From: Lachnospiraceae bacterium
Lineage (GTDB): Bacteria > Bacillota > Clostridia > Lachnospirales > Lachnospiraceae
DNA: 64,000 nt
Direction: 5' to 3'
Assembly (NCBI GenBank): GCA_902363675.1
Contig: CABJAV010000002.1
Coordinates: 249,583-313,582, forward strand
Part shown: positions 8,233 through 18,185 of the stretch, piece after piece
Numbering within the stretch: position 1 is the stretch's first letter
How the letters are laid out: each line of letters starts with the position of its first letter
Program-made: the position numbers and the translations under genes
Notes under the pieces: generated by a model
Told to the model about the DNA's origin: nothing
What the model saw: only the letters and a program-made list of their open reading frames with translations
Databases searched by the model: none

Positions 8233-9213
8233 ATGAGTGATGTATTATCTCAAAATGAGATAGACAGTTTACTGGCAGCGTTAAGCACCGGTGAATTAGA
8301 TGTAGATGAAATAAAAGAGAATAGTGAAAAACATGTCAAGGAATACGACTTCGCTCGTCCTTCCAAATTTTCGAAAGAACACTTGCGAACACTGGAAATT
8401 ATTTTTGAACATTATGGAAGACTTCTTTCTACGAATCTTCCTGTTTATTTGAGAAAAAATGTTCAGGTCGAGGTTATGAATTCGGAGGCGGTTACATACT
8501 CGGAATTTTCGAATGCATTGTCAAATCCGGTGCTTCTTGGAATTGTAAGCTTTGCTCCGTTAAAGGGAAATATTATTATCGAGATGGCCTCTTCGCTTGG
8601 GTATGCTATGGTTGATCGAATGCTGGGAGGCAAGGGAGATACAATTGAAAAGGTTCGTGATTTCTCCGAAATTGAACTTTTGATTATTGAACGTATTTTA
8701 GTTGTTTGCGTGAATCTGTTACGGGAGCCATGGGAGAATGTTGTTGATATACAGCCAAAGTTGGAACGTATTGAGACAAATTCACAATATGCACAGATTA
8801 TTTCGCCAAGCGAGATGATTGCGATTGTTACAATCAACTTAAAGATTGGCAATGTGGAAGGTTTGATGAATATATGTCTTCCGTATCTGACATTGGAAGA
8901 TGTTATTGATAAGTTGAATACAAAGTATTGGTATTCTAACATGCAGGCGCAAGATGATACTAATTATGCACAGGCAATCGAATCACTGATTCAAAGAGCA
9001 CAGATTCCAGTGAAAGCTGTGTTAGGAAACAGCACAATTTCAGTTAATGATTTTGCGATGCTTCAGCCGGGGGACATTATCCGGCTGAATCGTAAAGTGG
9101 ATGAAGAACTGGATATTTATGTTGGAAATATACGCAAGTTTACTGCATTGCCGGGAACGGCAAAGGAAAATTATGCAGTTAGAGTCACTTCGGTGATTAG
9201 AGAGGAGCAATAA
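8233..9213 (+). CDS. fliM: Flagellar motor switch protein FliM
   Basis: FliM forms the C-ring, binds CheY-P and sets rotation. The first residues carry the CheY-binding motif (LSQNEIDSLLAAL), followed by the CheC-like middle domain and a C-terminal SpoA/FliN-like domain (about 250-320, with L-Q-P-G-D-I-I-R-L). 326 residues is normal length. It is the first of the switch genes; fliY follows after 4 bases. Confidence 0.95.
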   Translation: MSDVLSQNEIDSLLAALSTGELDVDEIKENSEKHVKEYDFARPSKFSKEHLRTLEIIFEHYGRLLSTNLPVYLRKNVQVEVMNSEAVTYSEFSNALSNPVLLGIVSFAPLKGNIIIEMASSLGYAMVDRMLGGKGDTIEKVRDFSEIELLIIERILVVCVNLLREPWENVVDIQPKLERIETNSQYAQIISPSEMIAIVTINLKIGNVEGLMNICLPYLTLEDVIDKLNTKYWYSNMQAQDDTNYAQAIESLIQRAQIPVKAVLGNSTISVNDFAMLQPGDIIRLNRKVDEELDIYVGNIRKFTALPGTAKENYAVRVTSVIREEQ

Positions 9214-9217
9214 AAAT

Positions 9218-10489
9218 ATGGATGGAGTGTTATCGCAGGAAGAAATTAATGCACTGCTGAATGATCCGGGATCAAGTAGCGCTAGTTCAGAAAGTGAACT
9301 TACGGATGTAGAAAAAGATGAAATTGGAGAGATTGCCAATATCTGCATGGGAACTGCAGCAACAACATTGTTTTCTCTAGTTAATCGCAAAGTGGAAATT
9401 TCTACTCCAGTTGTTTCATATTCTTCATGGAAAAATATATCGAGCGAATACGAGAGACCATGTGTATTTATTCGAATTGCATACACAGAAGGTCTTGATG
9501 GAAACAATATTCTGATCCTCAAAGAGAATGATGTGAAAATTATTACAGATCTTATGATGGGAGGAGATGGCACTAATATAGATGGAGAACTGGGAGAGTT
9601 ACATCTTAGTGCTATTTGTGAAGCAATGAATCAGATGATGGGATCTGCATCGACTTCATTATCGTCCATGCTGGATCGTAAAATTGATATTAGCCCGCCA
9701 ACAGCGGATGTAATTGATATGACTTCTGATATTGATGAAGGGTCTATTGATCAGTTTCTCACAGGAAACTTCGTAAAGATTTCTTTTCATATGGAAATTG
9801 GGGATTTGGTAGACAGCACAATTATGCAGCTGTACCCTATTTCTTTTGCAAAAGAGATGTGTGAAGGAGTTATGCATAATATGAATCTTGGACAGGATGG
9901 CAGTAAAAAACAGCCGGCTACTGAAGAGGCTGCTTCGTCAACAACATCTGGTCAGAATGTCAAATCAGTGCAACAGACTTCACAAAACCCACAAACACAG
10001 GCGAAAAATTCGCAGCAGATGAATACACAATCGATGATGGGAGGCCAGATGATGAATGGTCAGCCAATGGTGGGAAATCAGATGATGAATGGCCAGTCGA
10101 TGATGGGAGGTCAGATGATGAATGGTCAGCAGATTATGGGTGGTCAGCCGATGATGGGAGGGTATCCGACAGAACAGCCGGTAAATGTACAACCAGCACA
10201 GTTTTCAGCTTTTTCCGGTGGCACTGTGGGCGGGTATCCGGCAGAAAATATTGGTCTGATTATGGATGTTCCGCTGGAAGTTACGGTTGAACTTGGAAGA
10301 ACGCAGAAGTCCATATCTGATATTCTTGATTTTGGACCGGGAAAGATTATTGAGTTAAATAAAATAGCTGGAGAGCCAATTGATGTTCTTGTAAATGGCA
10401 AATATGTTGCAAAGGGTGAAGTTGTGGTTATTGAAGAAAGCTTTGGCGTTCGCATTACGGAGATTGTAAATGCGGGTAAGTCAACGTAA
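9218..10489 (+). CDS. fliY: Flagellar motor switch phosphatase FliY
   Basis: 423 residues. An N-terminal FliM-like CheY-binding motif (LSQEEINALL) is followed by a CheC-type phosphatase domain (E-I-G-E-I-A-N-I-C-M-G, and S-A-I-C-E-A-M-N-Q-M-M-G-S), a long linker and a C-terminal FliN/SpoA domain (L-D-F-G-P-G-K-I-I-E-L-N). FliY is the Gram-positive replacement for FliN that also removes phosphate from CheY. The linker (about 265-330) is very rich in Met, Gly and Gln, built from repeats of a 12-residue unit like MMGGQMMNGQPM, which is unusual. AGAGGAG lies ahead of the ATG. Confidence 0.93.
   Translation: MDGVLSQEEINALLNDPGSSSASSESELTDVEKDEIGEIANICMGTAATTLFSLVNRKVEISTPVVSYSSWKNISSEYERPCVFIRIAYTEGLDGNNILILKENDVKIITDLMMGGDGTNIDGELGELHLSAICEAMNQMMGSASTSLSSMLDRKIDISPPTADVIDMTSDIDEGSIDQFLTGNFVKISFHMEIGDLVDSTIMQLYPISFAKEMCEGVMHNMNLGQDGSKKQPATEEAASSTTSGQNVKSVQQTSQNPQTQAKNSQQMNTQSMMGGQMMNGQPMVGNQMMNGQSMMGGQMMNGQQIMGGQPMMGGYPTEQPVNVQPAQFSAFSGGTVGGYPAENIGLIMDVPLEVTVELGRTQKSISDILDFGPGKIIELNKIAGEPIDVLVNGKYVAKGEVVVIEESFGVRITEIVNAGKST
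10018..10165 (+). repeat. In-frame 36-bp tandem repeat in the fliY linker
   Basis: About four imperfect copies of a unit that reads ATGATGGGAGG(C/T)CAGATG... and encodes M-M-G-G-Q-M-M-N-G-Q-P/S-M. The period of 36 keeps the reading frame, so copy number could vary between strains without breaking FliY. Confidence 0.7.
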
Positions 10490-10510
10490 TCTATGGCGGC
10501 AGGTGAAAAT

Positions 10511-10888
10511 ATGAATATTTTATTGTCGGGTGCGTTCGATAGTTTTGTTCAACTGATAGGGGCTCTGATTATATTTGCTTTTGTGATTGGAATTACTTAC
10601 CTCACTACCCGGTGGATGGGAGGAATCCAAAAAGGCAGAAACAATAATAAAAATTTGCATATTATTGAGACAATTGGCGTTGGTAACAACAAAATGATCA
10701 GCATTGTAGAAGCTGGAACGGTGTATCTTGTAGTTTCTGTTGGAAAAGATGAGGTGCATCTTCTTGCGCAGTTGACGAGAGAACAATTAAAAGATTTCTC
10801 TTTTGAAAGTCAGCAGAAAACGGTGGAAACACAAGAATCGTTTTCTGAAATCTTAAGTAAATTAAAAGATAGGTTACCAAAGAAATAG
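10511..10888 (+). CDS. fliO: Flagellar biosynthetic protein FliO
   Basis: About 125 residues with one N-terminal membrane helix and a small cytoplasmic domain (G-V-G-N-N-K-M-I-S-I-V-E-A-G, then Y-L-V-V-S-V). FliO helps assemble the FliP ring of the export gate. An ATG at 10493 is in frame but has no ribosome binding site; the ATG at 10511 sits behind GGCAGGTG and is preferred. Position between fliY and fliP supports the call. Confidence 0.85.
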   Translation: MNILLSGAFDSFVQLIGALIIFAFVIGITYLTTRWMGGIQKGRNNNKNLHIIETIGVGNNKMISIVEAGTVYLVVSVGKDEVHLLAQLTREQLKDFSFESQQKTVETQESFSEILSKLKDRLPKK

Positions 10889-10896
10889 GAATTATA

Positions 10897-11751
10897 ATGA
10901 ATAAGTTTAAAAAAATATATTGTGGAGCAAGCTTTGTTTTTGCTTGCATAGTCATTGTATTTACAATTACATTATCGTTCGCAAATCCTGTAACAACCTA
11001 CGCAGCATCTTCGAAGTCTGGCAAAAGTACACAGTCAGATAACCGGGATGTTGCAGATGCGTTAGGGGATAATACAAATGGTTTATCAATTACTTATAAT
11101 AATGATTCGGGATCAATTTCTACGCCGGTTCGGATGCTGTTGATATTAACGGTGTTGACACTGGCGCCATCTATATTGATTATGATGACTTCTTTTACAA
11201 GAATTATCATCGTATTACATTTTGTTCGTACCGCCATTGGTACACAGACAGCTCCACCAAATCAGATTTTGATTGGTTTGGCGCTGTTTCTTACATTTTT
11301 CATTATGTGGCCCACCTTTCAGAAAATAAATACCAATGCAATTCAACCGTTGGATAAAGGAGAAATTACTCAGTCTGAATTTTGGCAGGAAGCAGAAAAG
11401 CCAATCCGGGAGTTTATGATTAAAGATGCAAAAATCCAGATTCGGGATGTGAATCTTTTTGCTGAAATTTCAGGACAGACATATGAGGATACCGATGAAT
11501 TGTCGGATGTTTCGTTTACAACATTGGTTCCGGCTTTTATTCTAAGTGAACTTCGTAAAGCTTTTATCATGGGATTTTTGATTTATATTCCATTTATTGT
11601 AATTGATATGGTAGTATCATCTGTTCTTATGTCGATGGGTATGATGATGCTTCCACCGACAACGATTTCATTGCCGTTTAAAATATTATTATTTATATTG
11701 GCAGATGGATGGAATCTGGTGATAGGTTCACTTGTACATACATTTTATTAG
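10897..11751 (+). CDS. fliP: Flagellar export gate protein FliP
   Basis: 284 residues: a cleavable-looking signal peptide (to about residue 37), a Ser/Asp/Asn-rich spacer, then the FliP core with four membrane helices and family motifs (M-M-T-S-F-T-R-I-I-I-V-L and R-T-A-I-G-T-Q-T-A-P-P-N-Q). FliP, FliQ and FliR form the export channel in the inner membrane. fliQ follows at 11 bases. Confidence 0.95.
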   Translation: MNKFKKIYCGASFVFACIVIVFTITLSFANPVTTYAASSKSGKSTQSDNRDVADALGDNTNGLSITYNNDSGSISTPVRMLLILTVLTLAPSILIMMTSFTRIIIVLHFVRTAIGTQTAPPNQILIGLALFLTFFIMWPTFQKINTNAIQPLDKGEITQSEFWQEAEKPIREFMIKDAKIQIRDVNLFAEISGQTYEDTDELSDVSFTTLVPAFILSELRKAFIMGFLIYIPFIVIDMVVSSVLMSMGMMMLPPTTISLPFKILLFILADGWNLVIGSLVHTFY

Positions 11752-11762
11752 GAGGCGGTTAA

Positions 11763-12041
11763 ATGATTACGGAAGGTGCAATTCTTGATATTGCAAGAGA
11801 TGCTATATATACGATTATTATTACGTCAGCACCTCTATTGATCGTGTCTCTGGTAATTGGATTGATTATCAGTATTTTTCAGACAGTAACATCCATTCAG
11901 GAACAGACGCTTACATTTGTTCCGAAGATTCTTGGTATTTTCGTTACAATGTTAATTTGTGGATCTTGGATGTTGAATAATATGACAAGTCTGATTGATC
12001 GGCTTTGGTCAAATTTTAGTTATTATTTGAGCTTGGGATAG
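11763..12041 (+). CDS. fliQ: Flagellar export gate protein FliQ
   Basis: 92 residues with two membrane helices and the conserved Q-E-Q-T-L-T-F-V-P-K motif between them. Small partner of FliP and FliR in the export gate. AGGAGGCGG precedes the ATG. Length and order are exactly as expected. Confidence 0.95.
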   Translation: MITEGAILDIARDAIYTIIITSAPLLIVSLVIGLIISIFQTVTSIQEQTLTFVPKILGIFVTMLICGSWMLNNMTSLIDRLWSNFSYYLSLG

Positions 12042-12045
12042 TGCA

Positions 12046-12825
12046 ATGGTAAATTTTGCTTTTACATTAGACAATTTTGAATATTGGCTTTTGATTCTGG
12101 TAAGAATTACATGCTTTATATATATTGCTCCATTTTTTGGCCAGAGCGGAATTCCCAATCAGGTTAAAATTGGCTTGTCTGTATTTATTTCGCTTCTTTT
12201 ATATAGTATTGTACCGCGACCGGATCTGACTTATGCAAGCGTTGTCGGATATGCGGTTGTTGTGCTTAAAGAGGGAATTACGGGGTTGCTCATAGGTTTT
12301 GCTGCAAATATCTGTAATTCTATTGTTTTATTTGCGGGTAACATTATCGACATGGATATTGGTTTGTCTATGGCAACGGAATTTAATCCAGATATGGGAA
12401 CAGAATCTACACTTACGGGAAGCCTGTATTATTATCTGGTATTACTTCTTTTGGTAAGCTCAAATTTGCATACTTATCTGATTCGGGCAATCGCAGATTC
12501 GTTTACCGTTATTCCGATTGCCGGACAGAAGTTCGCATGGGATCATTTACTGAATACGATGATTCGATATATGGGAGATTTGTTTGTTATAGGATTTCGT
12601 ATATTTCTTCCATTTTTTGCATGCATTATGGTATTGAACTGTGTGCTTGGTATTATGGCAAAAGTTGCACCACAGATGAATATGTTTTCTGTTGGTATGC
12701 AATTGAAAGTCCTGGTTGGATTTATTGTATTGTTTTTAACAGTCTTTTTGCTTCCAAGTGTTGCAGATTATATTTTTTCAGAAATCAAAACGATGGTGAA
12801 GTTAATTGCAGAAGGTATGTACTGA
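12046..12825 (+). CDS. fliR: Flagellar export gate protein FliR
   Basis: 259-residue, six-helix membrane protein of the export gate, with R-I-T-C-F-I-Y-I-A-P-F-F-G near the N-terminus and the F-N-P family motif around residue 110. The 3' end nearly touches flhB, and the two may be coupled (they are fused in some clostridia). Confidence 0.94.
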   Translation: MVNFAFTLDNFEYWLLILVRITCFIYIAPFFGQSGIPNQVKIGLSVFISLLLYSIVPRPDLTYASVVGYAVVVLKEGITGLLIGFAANICNSIVLFAGNIIDMDIGLSMATEFNPDMGTESTLTGSLYYYLVLLLLVSSNLHTYLIRAIADSFTVIPIAGQKFAWDHLLNTMIRYMGDLFVIGFRIFLPFFACIMVLNCVLGIMAKVAPQMNMFSVGMQLKVLVGFIVLFLTVFLLPSVADYIFSEIKTMVKLIAEGMY

Positions 12826-12832
12826 TGAAGAC

Positions 12833-13960
12833 ATGTTAAAAAATCAAATATTGAAGTATGATCTGCAGTGGTTTGCCAAAGATGGAGAGGGCGGAGAAAA
12901 GACAGAGCCGGCAACGGCAAAAAAGTTAAAAGATGCCCGTGAAGAAGGAAAGGTGGCAAAAAGCCGGGAGTTGAATTCCGCATTTGGCCTAATTGTGCTT
13001 TTCCTTTGCCTTAAGATTTTTGTCTCTTATGTGGGACAGAAATTAATTTCAATTTTTACAACAATTTATGGGCAGATGGCAGACTTTGTGTCAATTAATG
13101 AAAAGGATTTAAGTACACAGGCGGTGGCTTCCATTTTTACAAATGTTATTTTGCAATGGATGCTTATTGTGCTTCCGTTTTTTGCGTTTGGTTTTATTAT
13201 TGCATTGTTGGTGAGTATTGTTCAGGTTGGATGGAAAGTTTCGACAAAACCTATGAAACCGGAACTATCAAAATTTAATCCAATCAATGGATTTAAGAGA
13301 ATGTTTTCCAAGGATTCTGTATTTGAACTTGTGAAATCAATCATTAAAATCGGATTAATTGCTTATATGGCATATGCATCCATTCGGGATCATCAGAATG
13401 AACTTTTTATTTTGTATGATCTGGAATTAAAACAGGCTGTTGCTTTGGTTGGAGGACTGGTTATTGATGTTGGATTTAAAATTAGTCTGGTATATCTTAT
13501 TGTAGGTATTGCGGACTTTGTGTATCAGAAACACAAATTTAATGAAGACATGAAGATGACAAAACAGGAAGTAAAAGATGAGTTTAAAAATACAGAGGGA
13601 GACCCGCAGATTAAAGGACGACAGCGCCGAAAAATGCAGGAAGTGTCCCAAAAGCGAATGATGCAGGATGTGCCAAAAGCTGATGTAGTCATTACAAACC
13701 CAACGCATTTTGCGGTAGCACTTCGTTATGACACAAAAGAAAGCACAGCGCCGGTTGTAGTTGCTAAGGGTGCTGATTATGTAGCACAGAAAATAAAAGA
13801 AATTGCAAAAGATAATAAGATTGAAATTGTAGAGAATAAACCGCTTGCCCGTATGATCTATCACAATGTGGATTTAGGAGCAGAAATTCCGCCGGAACTG
13901 TATCAGGCGGTAGCGGAAGTACTGGCTTATGTATATCGACTTAAAAATCCAGAAGGATAA
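12833..13960 (+). CDS. flhB: Flagellar export switch protein FlhB
   Basis: About 375 residues: N-terminal G-E-K-T-E-P-A-T-x-K-K-L-x-D-A-R motif, four membrane helices, and a cytoplasmic domain with the self-cleavage motif Asn-Pro-Thr-His at about 289-292. Cleavage after Asn switches export from hook to filament substrates. Start: the ATG at 12833 gives the normal family N-terminus; a TTG further up (12806) lies inside fliR. No strong ribosome binding site is seen, which suggests coupling to fliR. Confidence 0.93.
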   Translation: MLKNQILKYDLQWFAKDGEGGEKTEPATAKKLKDAREEGKVAKSRELNSAFGLIVLFLCLKIFVSYVGQKLISIFTTIYGQMADFVSINEKDLSTQAVASIFTNVILQWMLIVLPFFAFGFIIALLVSIVQVGWKVSTKPMKPELSKFNPINGFKRMFSKDSVFELVKSIIKIGLIAYMAYASIRDHQNELFILYDLELKQAVALVGGLVIDVGFKISLVYLIVGIADFVYQKHKFNEDMKMTKQEVKDEFKNTEGDPQIKGRQRRKMQEVSQKRMMQDVPKADVVITNPTHFAVALRYDTKESTAPVVVAKGADYVAQKIKEIAKDNKIEIVENKPLARMIYHNVDLGAEIPPELYQAVAEVLAYVYRLKNPEG

Positions 13961-13984
13961 AAAGCAGAAAGGAGGTAATTGCAG

Positions 13985-16021
13985 ATGTTGAAAAAAGCAG
14001 ATATTGGCGTTGGGGTATATTTACTTTGCGCAGTTGTTTTCTTTATTGTGCCAATCCCATCATTATTATTGGATGTAATGCTTGCTTTTAATATTGCAAT
14101 TGCTTTGATTATTCTGTTTAACGTATTGTTTGTAAAAGAAGTACTGGATATGTCGTTTTTCCCGACATTATTGCTGTTTACAACAATTTTTCGTATTTCA
14201 TTGAACGTTTCATCGACTCGTTTGATTCTTCTGACTGGAGATCCGGGTAATGTCGTTCGCACATTCGGAAGCTTTGTCGGCGGCGGTAATATGGTAGTTG
14301 GTACCATTGTATTTATTGTGTTGGTGTTAATTCAGTTTATCGTAATCAATAAAGGTTCTGAGCGAGTTTCTGAAGTAACAGCAAGATTTACATTGGATGC
14401 TATGCCTGGTAAGCAGATGGCTATTGATGCAGATTTGAATACTGGTGCAATCACAGATAAAGAGGCAAAGGAGCGTCGTGAAAAGATTCAACGCGAATCC
14501 AGTTTCTTTGGCGCCATGGATGGTGCTACAAAGTACGTAAAAGGAGATGCTACGGCAGGCCTTATCATTACATTTATTAACCTGATTGGTGGAACTGTTA
14601 TGGGGGTTATGAATCAGGGATTGGCTTTTGGTGATGCCATTCAGCAATATGGATTGCTGACAATTGGTGACGGACTTGTTTCACAGATCCCTTCACTTTT
14701 GATTTCTTTGTCAACAGGTATTCTTGTTACAAAAGGATCCAATGAGGCCGATTTTTCCGGTATTCTTGTTAAACAGTTATTTGGCATACCGAGGGTTATG
14801 TATATTGTTGGTACTGTGTTAATCATTCTTGGAATTATAACACCACTGAATATTGTTTTGTTTGTTGGCGAGGGTGCTGTGTTTCTTCTTGTCGGAAGAA
14901 GTATCAGTAATGGTATTGGTGAGGAAAGCATTGAAGAAGAAGTGCAACAGGCCGAGACGGAGGCAGAAGAAATACGAAAGCCCGAGAATGTCGTTTCACT
15001 TTTACAGGTAGATCCGATTGAGCTTGAATTTGGATATGGAATTATTCCGCTTGCAGATGTGAATCAGGGAGGAGATCTGTTAGATCGTGTGGTTATGATT
15101 CGAAGGCAGATCGCTCTTGAACTTGGTACAGTTGTGCCAATTATTCGCTTGAGAGATAATATACAGTTGAATCCGAATCAGTACATTATTAAAATTAAAG
15201 GTGTACAGGTAACAGAAGGTGAAATTCTGTTTGATCATTATATGGCTATGAATCCAGGATATGTAGAGGAAGAGATTACCGGTATTCCAACTTTTGAACC
15301 ATCGTTTCATTTACCAGCGATTTGGATAACAGAAGCGCAGCGGGAACGTGCGGAGAGCCTTGGTTATACGGTAGTTGATGCACCATCAATTATAGCAACG
15401 CATCTGACAGAAGTGATTCGAAGTCATATCGCAGAGCTTCTCACAAGACAGGATGTTCAGAATCTTGTTAACAATTTGAAGGAATCCAATCCTGTTTTGG
15501 TGGACGAACTTACACCGAAACTTCTTGGACTTGGCGAAATACAAAAAGTACTGCAGAATTTGTTGGAAGAAGGAATATCTATTCGCGATTTGCTTTCAAT
15601 TTTTGAATCGCTTGCAGACCATGCACAGACAACGAGAGACACGGATGTACTTACCGAATATGTAAGACAAAGCCTGAAGCGGGCAATTTCGAGCAAGTAT
15701 TTTCCGGCAAACGAGACAACGAGTGTGATTACGTTAGATCCAAAGGTTGAGCAGGAAATTATGTCGTCGGTAAAACAAACCGAGCAGGGTGCTTATTTAA
15801 CGCTTGATCCGGAAAAGACGAAGGCGATTATGGATTCTGTCGGAACAGAAACGCAAAAGTTGGAAAGTATTGGAAAAACTCCAATCATTATTACATCTCC
15901 GATTGTGCGTATGTATTTTAAAAAGCTCACGGAAGACTATTATAAAGACTTGATTGTTGTGTCTTATAATGAAGTGGAATCTAATGTAGAACTTCAATCA
16001 GTAGGGATGGTGACAGCATAA
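13985..16021 (+). CDS. flhA: Flagellar export protein FlhA
   Basis: 678 residues. The N-terminal half has eight membrane helices and the highly conserved FHIPEP loop region (R-F-T-L-D-A-M-P-G-K-Q-M-A-I-D-A-D); the C-terminal half is the cytoplasmic ring that docks chaperone-substrate complexes. AAAGGAGG lies 9 bases ahead of the ATG at 13985; a TTG six bases earlier is too close to it. Confidence 0.96.
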   Translation: MLKKADIGVGVYLLCAVVFFIVPIPSLLLDVMLAFNIAIALIILFNVLFVKEVLDMSFFPTLLLFTTIFRISLNVSSTRLILLTGDPGNVVRTFGSFVGGGNMVVGTIVFIVLVLIQFIVINKGSERVSEVTARFTLDAMPGKQMAIDADLNTGAITDKEAKERREKIQRESSFFGAMDGATKYVKGDATAGLIITFINLIGGTVMGVMNQGLAFGDAIQQYGLLTIGDGLVSQIPSLLISLSTGILVTKGSNEADFSGILVKQLFGIPRVMYIVGTVLIILGIITPLNIVLFVGEGAVFLLVGRSISNGIGEESIEEEVQQAETEAEEIRKPENVVSLLQVDPIELEFGYGIIPLADVNQGGDLLDRVVMIRRQIALELGTVVPIIRLRDNIQLNPNQYIIKIKGVQVTEGEILFDHYMAMNPGYVEEEITGIPTFEPSFHLPAIWITEAQRERAESLGYTVVDAPSIIATHLTEVIRSHIAELLTRQDVQNLVNNLKESNPVLVDELTPKLLGLGEIQKVLQNLLEEGISIRDLLSIFESLADHAQTTRDTDVLTEYVRQSLKRAISSKYFPANETTSVITLDPKVEQEIMSSVKQTEQGAYLTLDPEKTKAIMDSVGTETQKLESIGKTPIIITSPIVRMYFKKLTEDYYKDLIVVSYNEVESNVELQSVGMVTA

Positions 16022-17302
16022 GTGACAATTAACAAATTTCAGGGAAAAACAAAAGAAGAAGCAATTCAGAAGGCGAAGACGGAATTCGGTGAGAATGCGG
16101 TAATAATGAATGTGAAAGAAGTAAAACCTAAAGGATTTTTTCGCATATTCAAAAGCACAACGTATGAGGTGACGGCTGCTATGGAAGAAAAAGAACAAAA
16201 TGTAAATCAGACAGTTGCTATGCAGAATATGAAAAAGTTGCATGAAAGCATTAATTTTGCAGCGGATGAGAAAATTCAGATTCCAAAACCGGAGATAAAG
16301 TCAGAAACAAAAGAAGAAACAGAAGTGAAAACAGAGGTAAAACAGGCACATATGCCTGATTTTTCTCAATTGATTCAACAGGAACAAAAAAAGGAAAGTG
16401 AAGAGCGCCAAATTGAAAAACGATTAGATGATTTGTCAAATCGTTTAGAGGAAAGTCTTGGACATACGCAGACTGGATCTGAGATTGTAAAAGAGCCATC
16501 TGCTGAAGAACTTAATTTTATCCGTATTTTATATAGTACCTTATTGAAAAATGAGGTGAGTGAAAAGTATGTGAACCAGATATTGGATGAAGTGGAACAA
16601 TTTATTCGGCCGGGAAACAGTGTTGATATGATTTTAGCAAATGTGTATCAAAAATTGATTTTGAGATTTGGACAACCTAAGCCGATTGAACTTTCTGGAG
16701 CAAAACCCAAAGTCTTGGCTTTTGTCGGTCCAACTGGTGTCGGGAAAACAACTACAATTGCTAAAATTGCATCGAAATATAAAGTTGATTATAACAAAAA
16801 AGTTGCATTTATTACCTTGGATACCTATCGAATTGCAGCAACAGAACAGCTGCAGGTCTATGCCAATATTCTGGATGCGCCGATGACTATTGTGTATTCG
16901 AAGGATGAAATTAATTCTGCAATCGAAAAGTATGCAGATTATGATTTGGTTTTTGTTGATACGGCAGGTTTTTCACACAAAAACACACCACAGCGGGACG
17001 ATATGAAGAAGCTTTTGGATGAGATTGACACAAAATATAGTAAAGAAGTATATCTTGTCTTAAGCGCAACAACAAAATACAAAGATTTGTTGGAAATTGT
17101 TGATATTTATCATGAGATAACAGATTACAAATTTATATTTACAAAACTTGATGAGACAACTACTTATGGAAATTTGCTTAATATTAAATTATATGCAGGA
17201 GCAGAGTTGTCTTATATGACCATTGGACAAAATGTACCAGATGATATTGCAATTTTTGATACGCAAAAGATTGTCAAACAATTGTTAGGAGGCAATGCGT
17301 GA
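16022..17302 (+). CDS. flhF: Flagellar GTPase FlhF (SRP-like)
   Basis: 426 residues with a GTG start directly behind the flhA stop. A charged, variable N-terminal B-domain is followed by SRP-type N and G domains: P-loop VGPTGVGKTTTIAKIAS at about 235-250, D-T-Y-R-I-A-A-T-E-Q-L switch region, D-T-A-G and T-K-L-D. FlhF helps set flagellar position and number together with FlhG, whose gene follows with a short overlap. Confidence 0.95.
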   Translation: MTINKFQGKTKEEAIQKAKTEFGENAVIMNVKEVKPKGFFRIFKSTTYEVTAAMEEKEQNVNQTVAMQNMKKLHESINFAADEKIQIPKPEIKSETKEETEVKTEVKQAHMPDFSQLIQQEQKKESEERQIEKRLDDLSNRLEESLGHTQTGSEIVKEPSAEELNFIRILYSTLLKNEVSEKYVNQILDEVEQFIRPGNSVDMILANVYQKLILRFGQPKPIELSGAKPKVLAFVGPTGVGKTTTIAKIASKYKVDYNKKVAFITLDTYRIAATEQLQVYANILDAPMTIVYSKDEINSAIEKYADYDLVFVDTAGFSHKNTPQRDDMKKLLDEIDTKYSKEVYLVLSATTKYKDLLEIVDIYHEITDYKFIFTKLDETTTYGNLLNIKLYAGAELSYMTIGQNVPDDIAIFDTQKIVKQLLGGNA

Positions 17303-18183
17303 TGGATCAGGCACAACAGTTGCGTAATGTAATTAAGCAGCGCAATCAGAATAATATAAATGCAGCCAAAGTGATTACCATCACGAGTGGAAAGGGTGGC
17401 GTTGGAAAATCAAATCTGGCAGTAAATCTGGCGGTTTGTCTTAGAAAAGCAGGCAAGAGAGTTGTTATTTTTGATGCAGATTTTGGACTGGCAAATGTAG
17501 AAGTGGTGTTTGGAGCAATTCCAAAATATACTTTGTTTGATTTTATTTATCGTGGGAAAAGTATTTCTGAAGTAATTACAGAGGGACCAATGGATATTGG
17601 ATTTATTTCAGGAGGTTCGGGAATTATCGGTTTGAATGATCTGACTCATGAACAGGTAATGCGGTTGGTGCAATCAATTAATGAACTGAATGAATTGGCA
17701 GATTATATTATTATTGACACGGGTGCAGGAATCTCGGAACAGGTATTGGAGTTTGTGATAGCAAGTCCGGAAGTGCTTCTTGTGGCAACTCCGGAACCAA
17801 CATCCCTTACGGATTCATATTCTTTGCTTAAGGTATTATATCGTAATCCTGAATTTGACCCCAATGCGACGGCTATTCATGTAGTGTTAAATCGTGTGAA
17901 TTCAATAGAAGAAGGAAAAGCAATGTATGAAAAACTTAATTCTGTTGTATCACAATTTTTACATGGAGATTTGGATTATCTGGGAATGATTCCTCAGGAT
18001 GCAGCTTTGGAACGTGCGATTCGTCAGCAAAAAACGGTTTTACAGCTGGAACCGAACGCAAAATCATCAAAAGCGTTTGAAGTTCTTGCAGATAATTTGA
18101 TGAATGGAACGCATAATGAATTGAGCTGGGGGATTGGACAAATGTTTTCTCACTTTTTATCCAATTTCAAAGTAGGAGATTAA
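17302..18183 (+). CDS. flhG: MinD-like ATPase FlhG (YlxH)
   Basis: 293 residues of the ParA/MinD family with deviant Walker A motif SGKGGVGKSNLAVNLA and D-A-D-F-G-L-A-N-V-E-V behind it. FlhG stimulates FlhF GTPase activity and limits flagellar number. AGGAGG at 17287-17292 serves either GTG 17299 or ATG 17302; the ATG is used here. The start overlaps the flhF stop. Confidence 0.94.
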   Translation: MDQAQQLRNVIKQRNQNNINAAKVITITSGKGGVGKSNLAVNLAVCLRKAGKRVVIFDADFGLANVEVVFGAIPKYTLFDFIYRGKSISEVITEGPMDIGFISGGSGIIGLNDLTHEQVMRLVQSINELNELADYIIIDTGAGISEQVLEFVIASPEVLLVATPEPTSLTDSYSLLKVLYRNPEFDPNATAIHVVLNRVNSIEEGKAMYEKLNSVVSQFLHGDLDYLGMIPQDAALERAIRQQKTVLQLEPNAKSSKAFEVLADNLMNGTHNELSWGIGQMFSHFLSNFKVGD

Positions 18184-18185
18184 AA

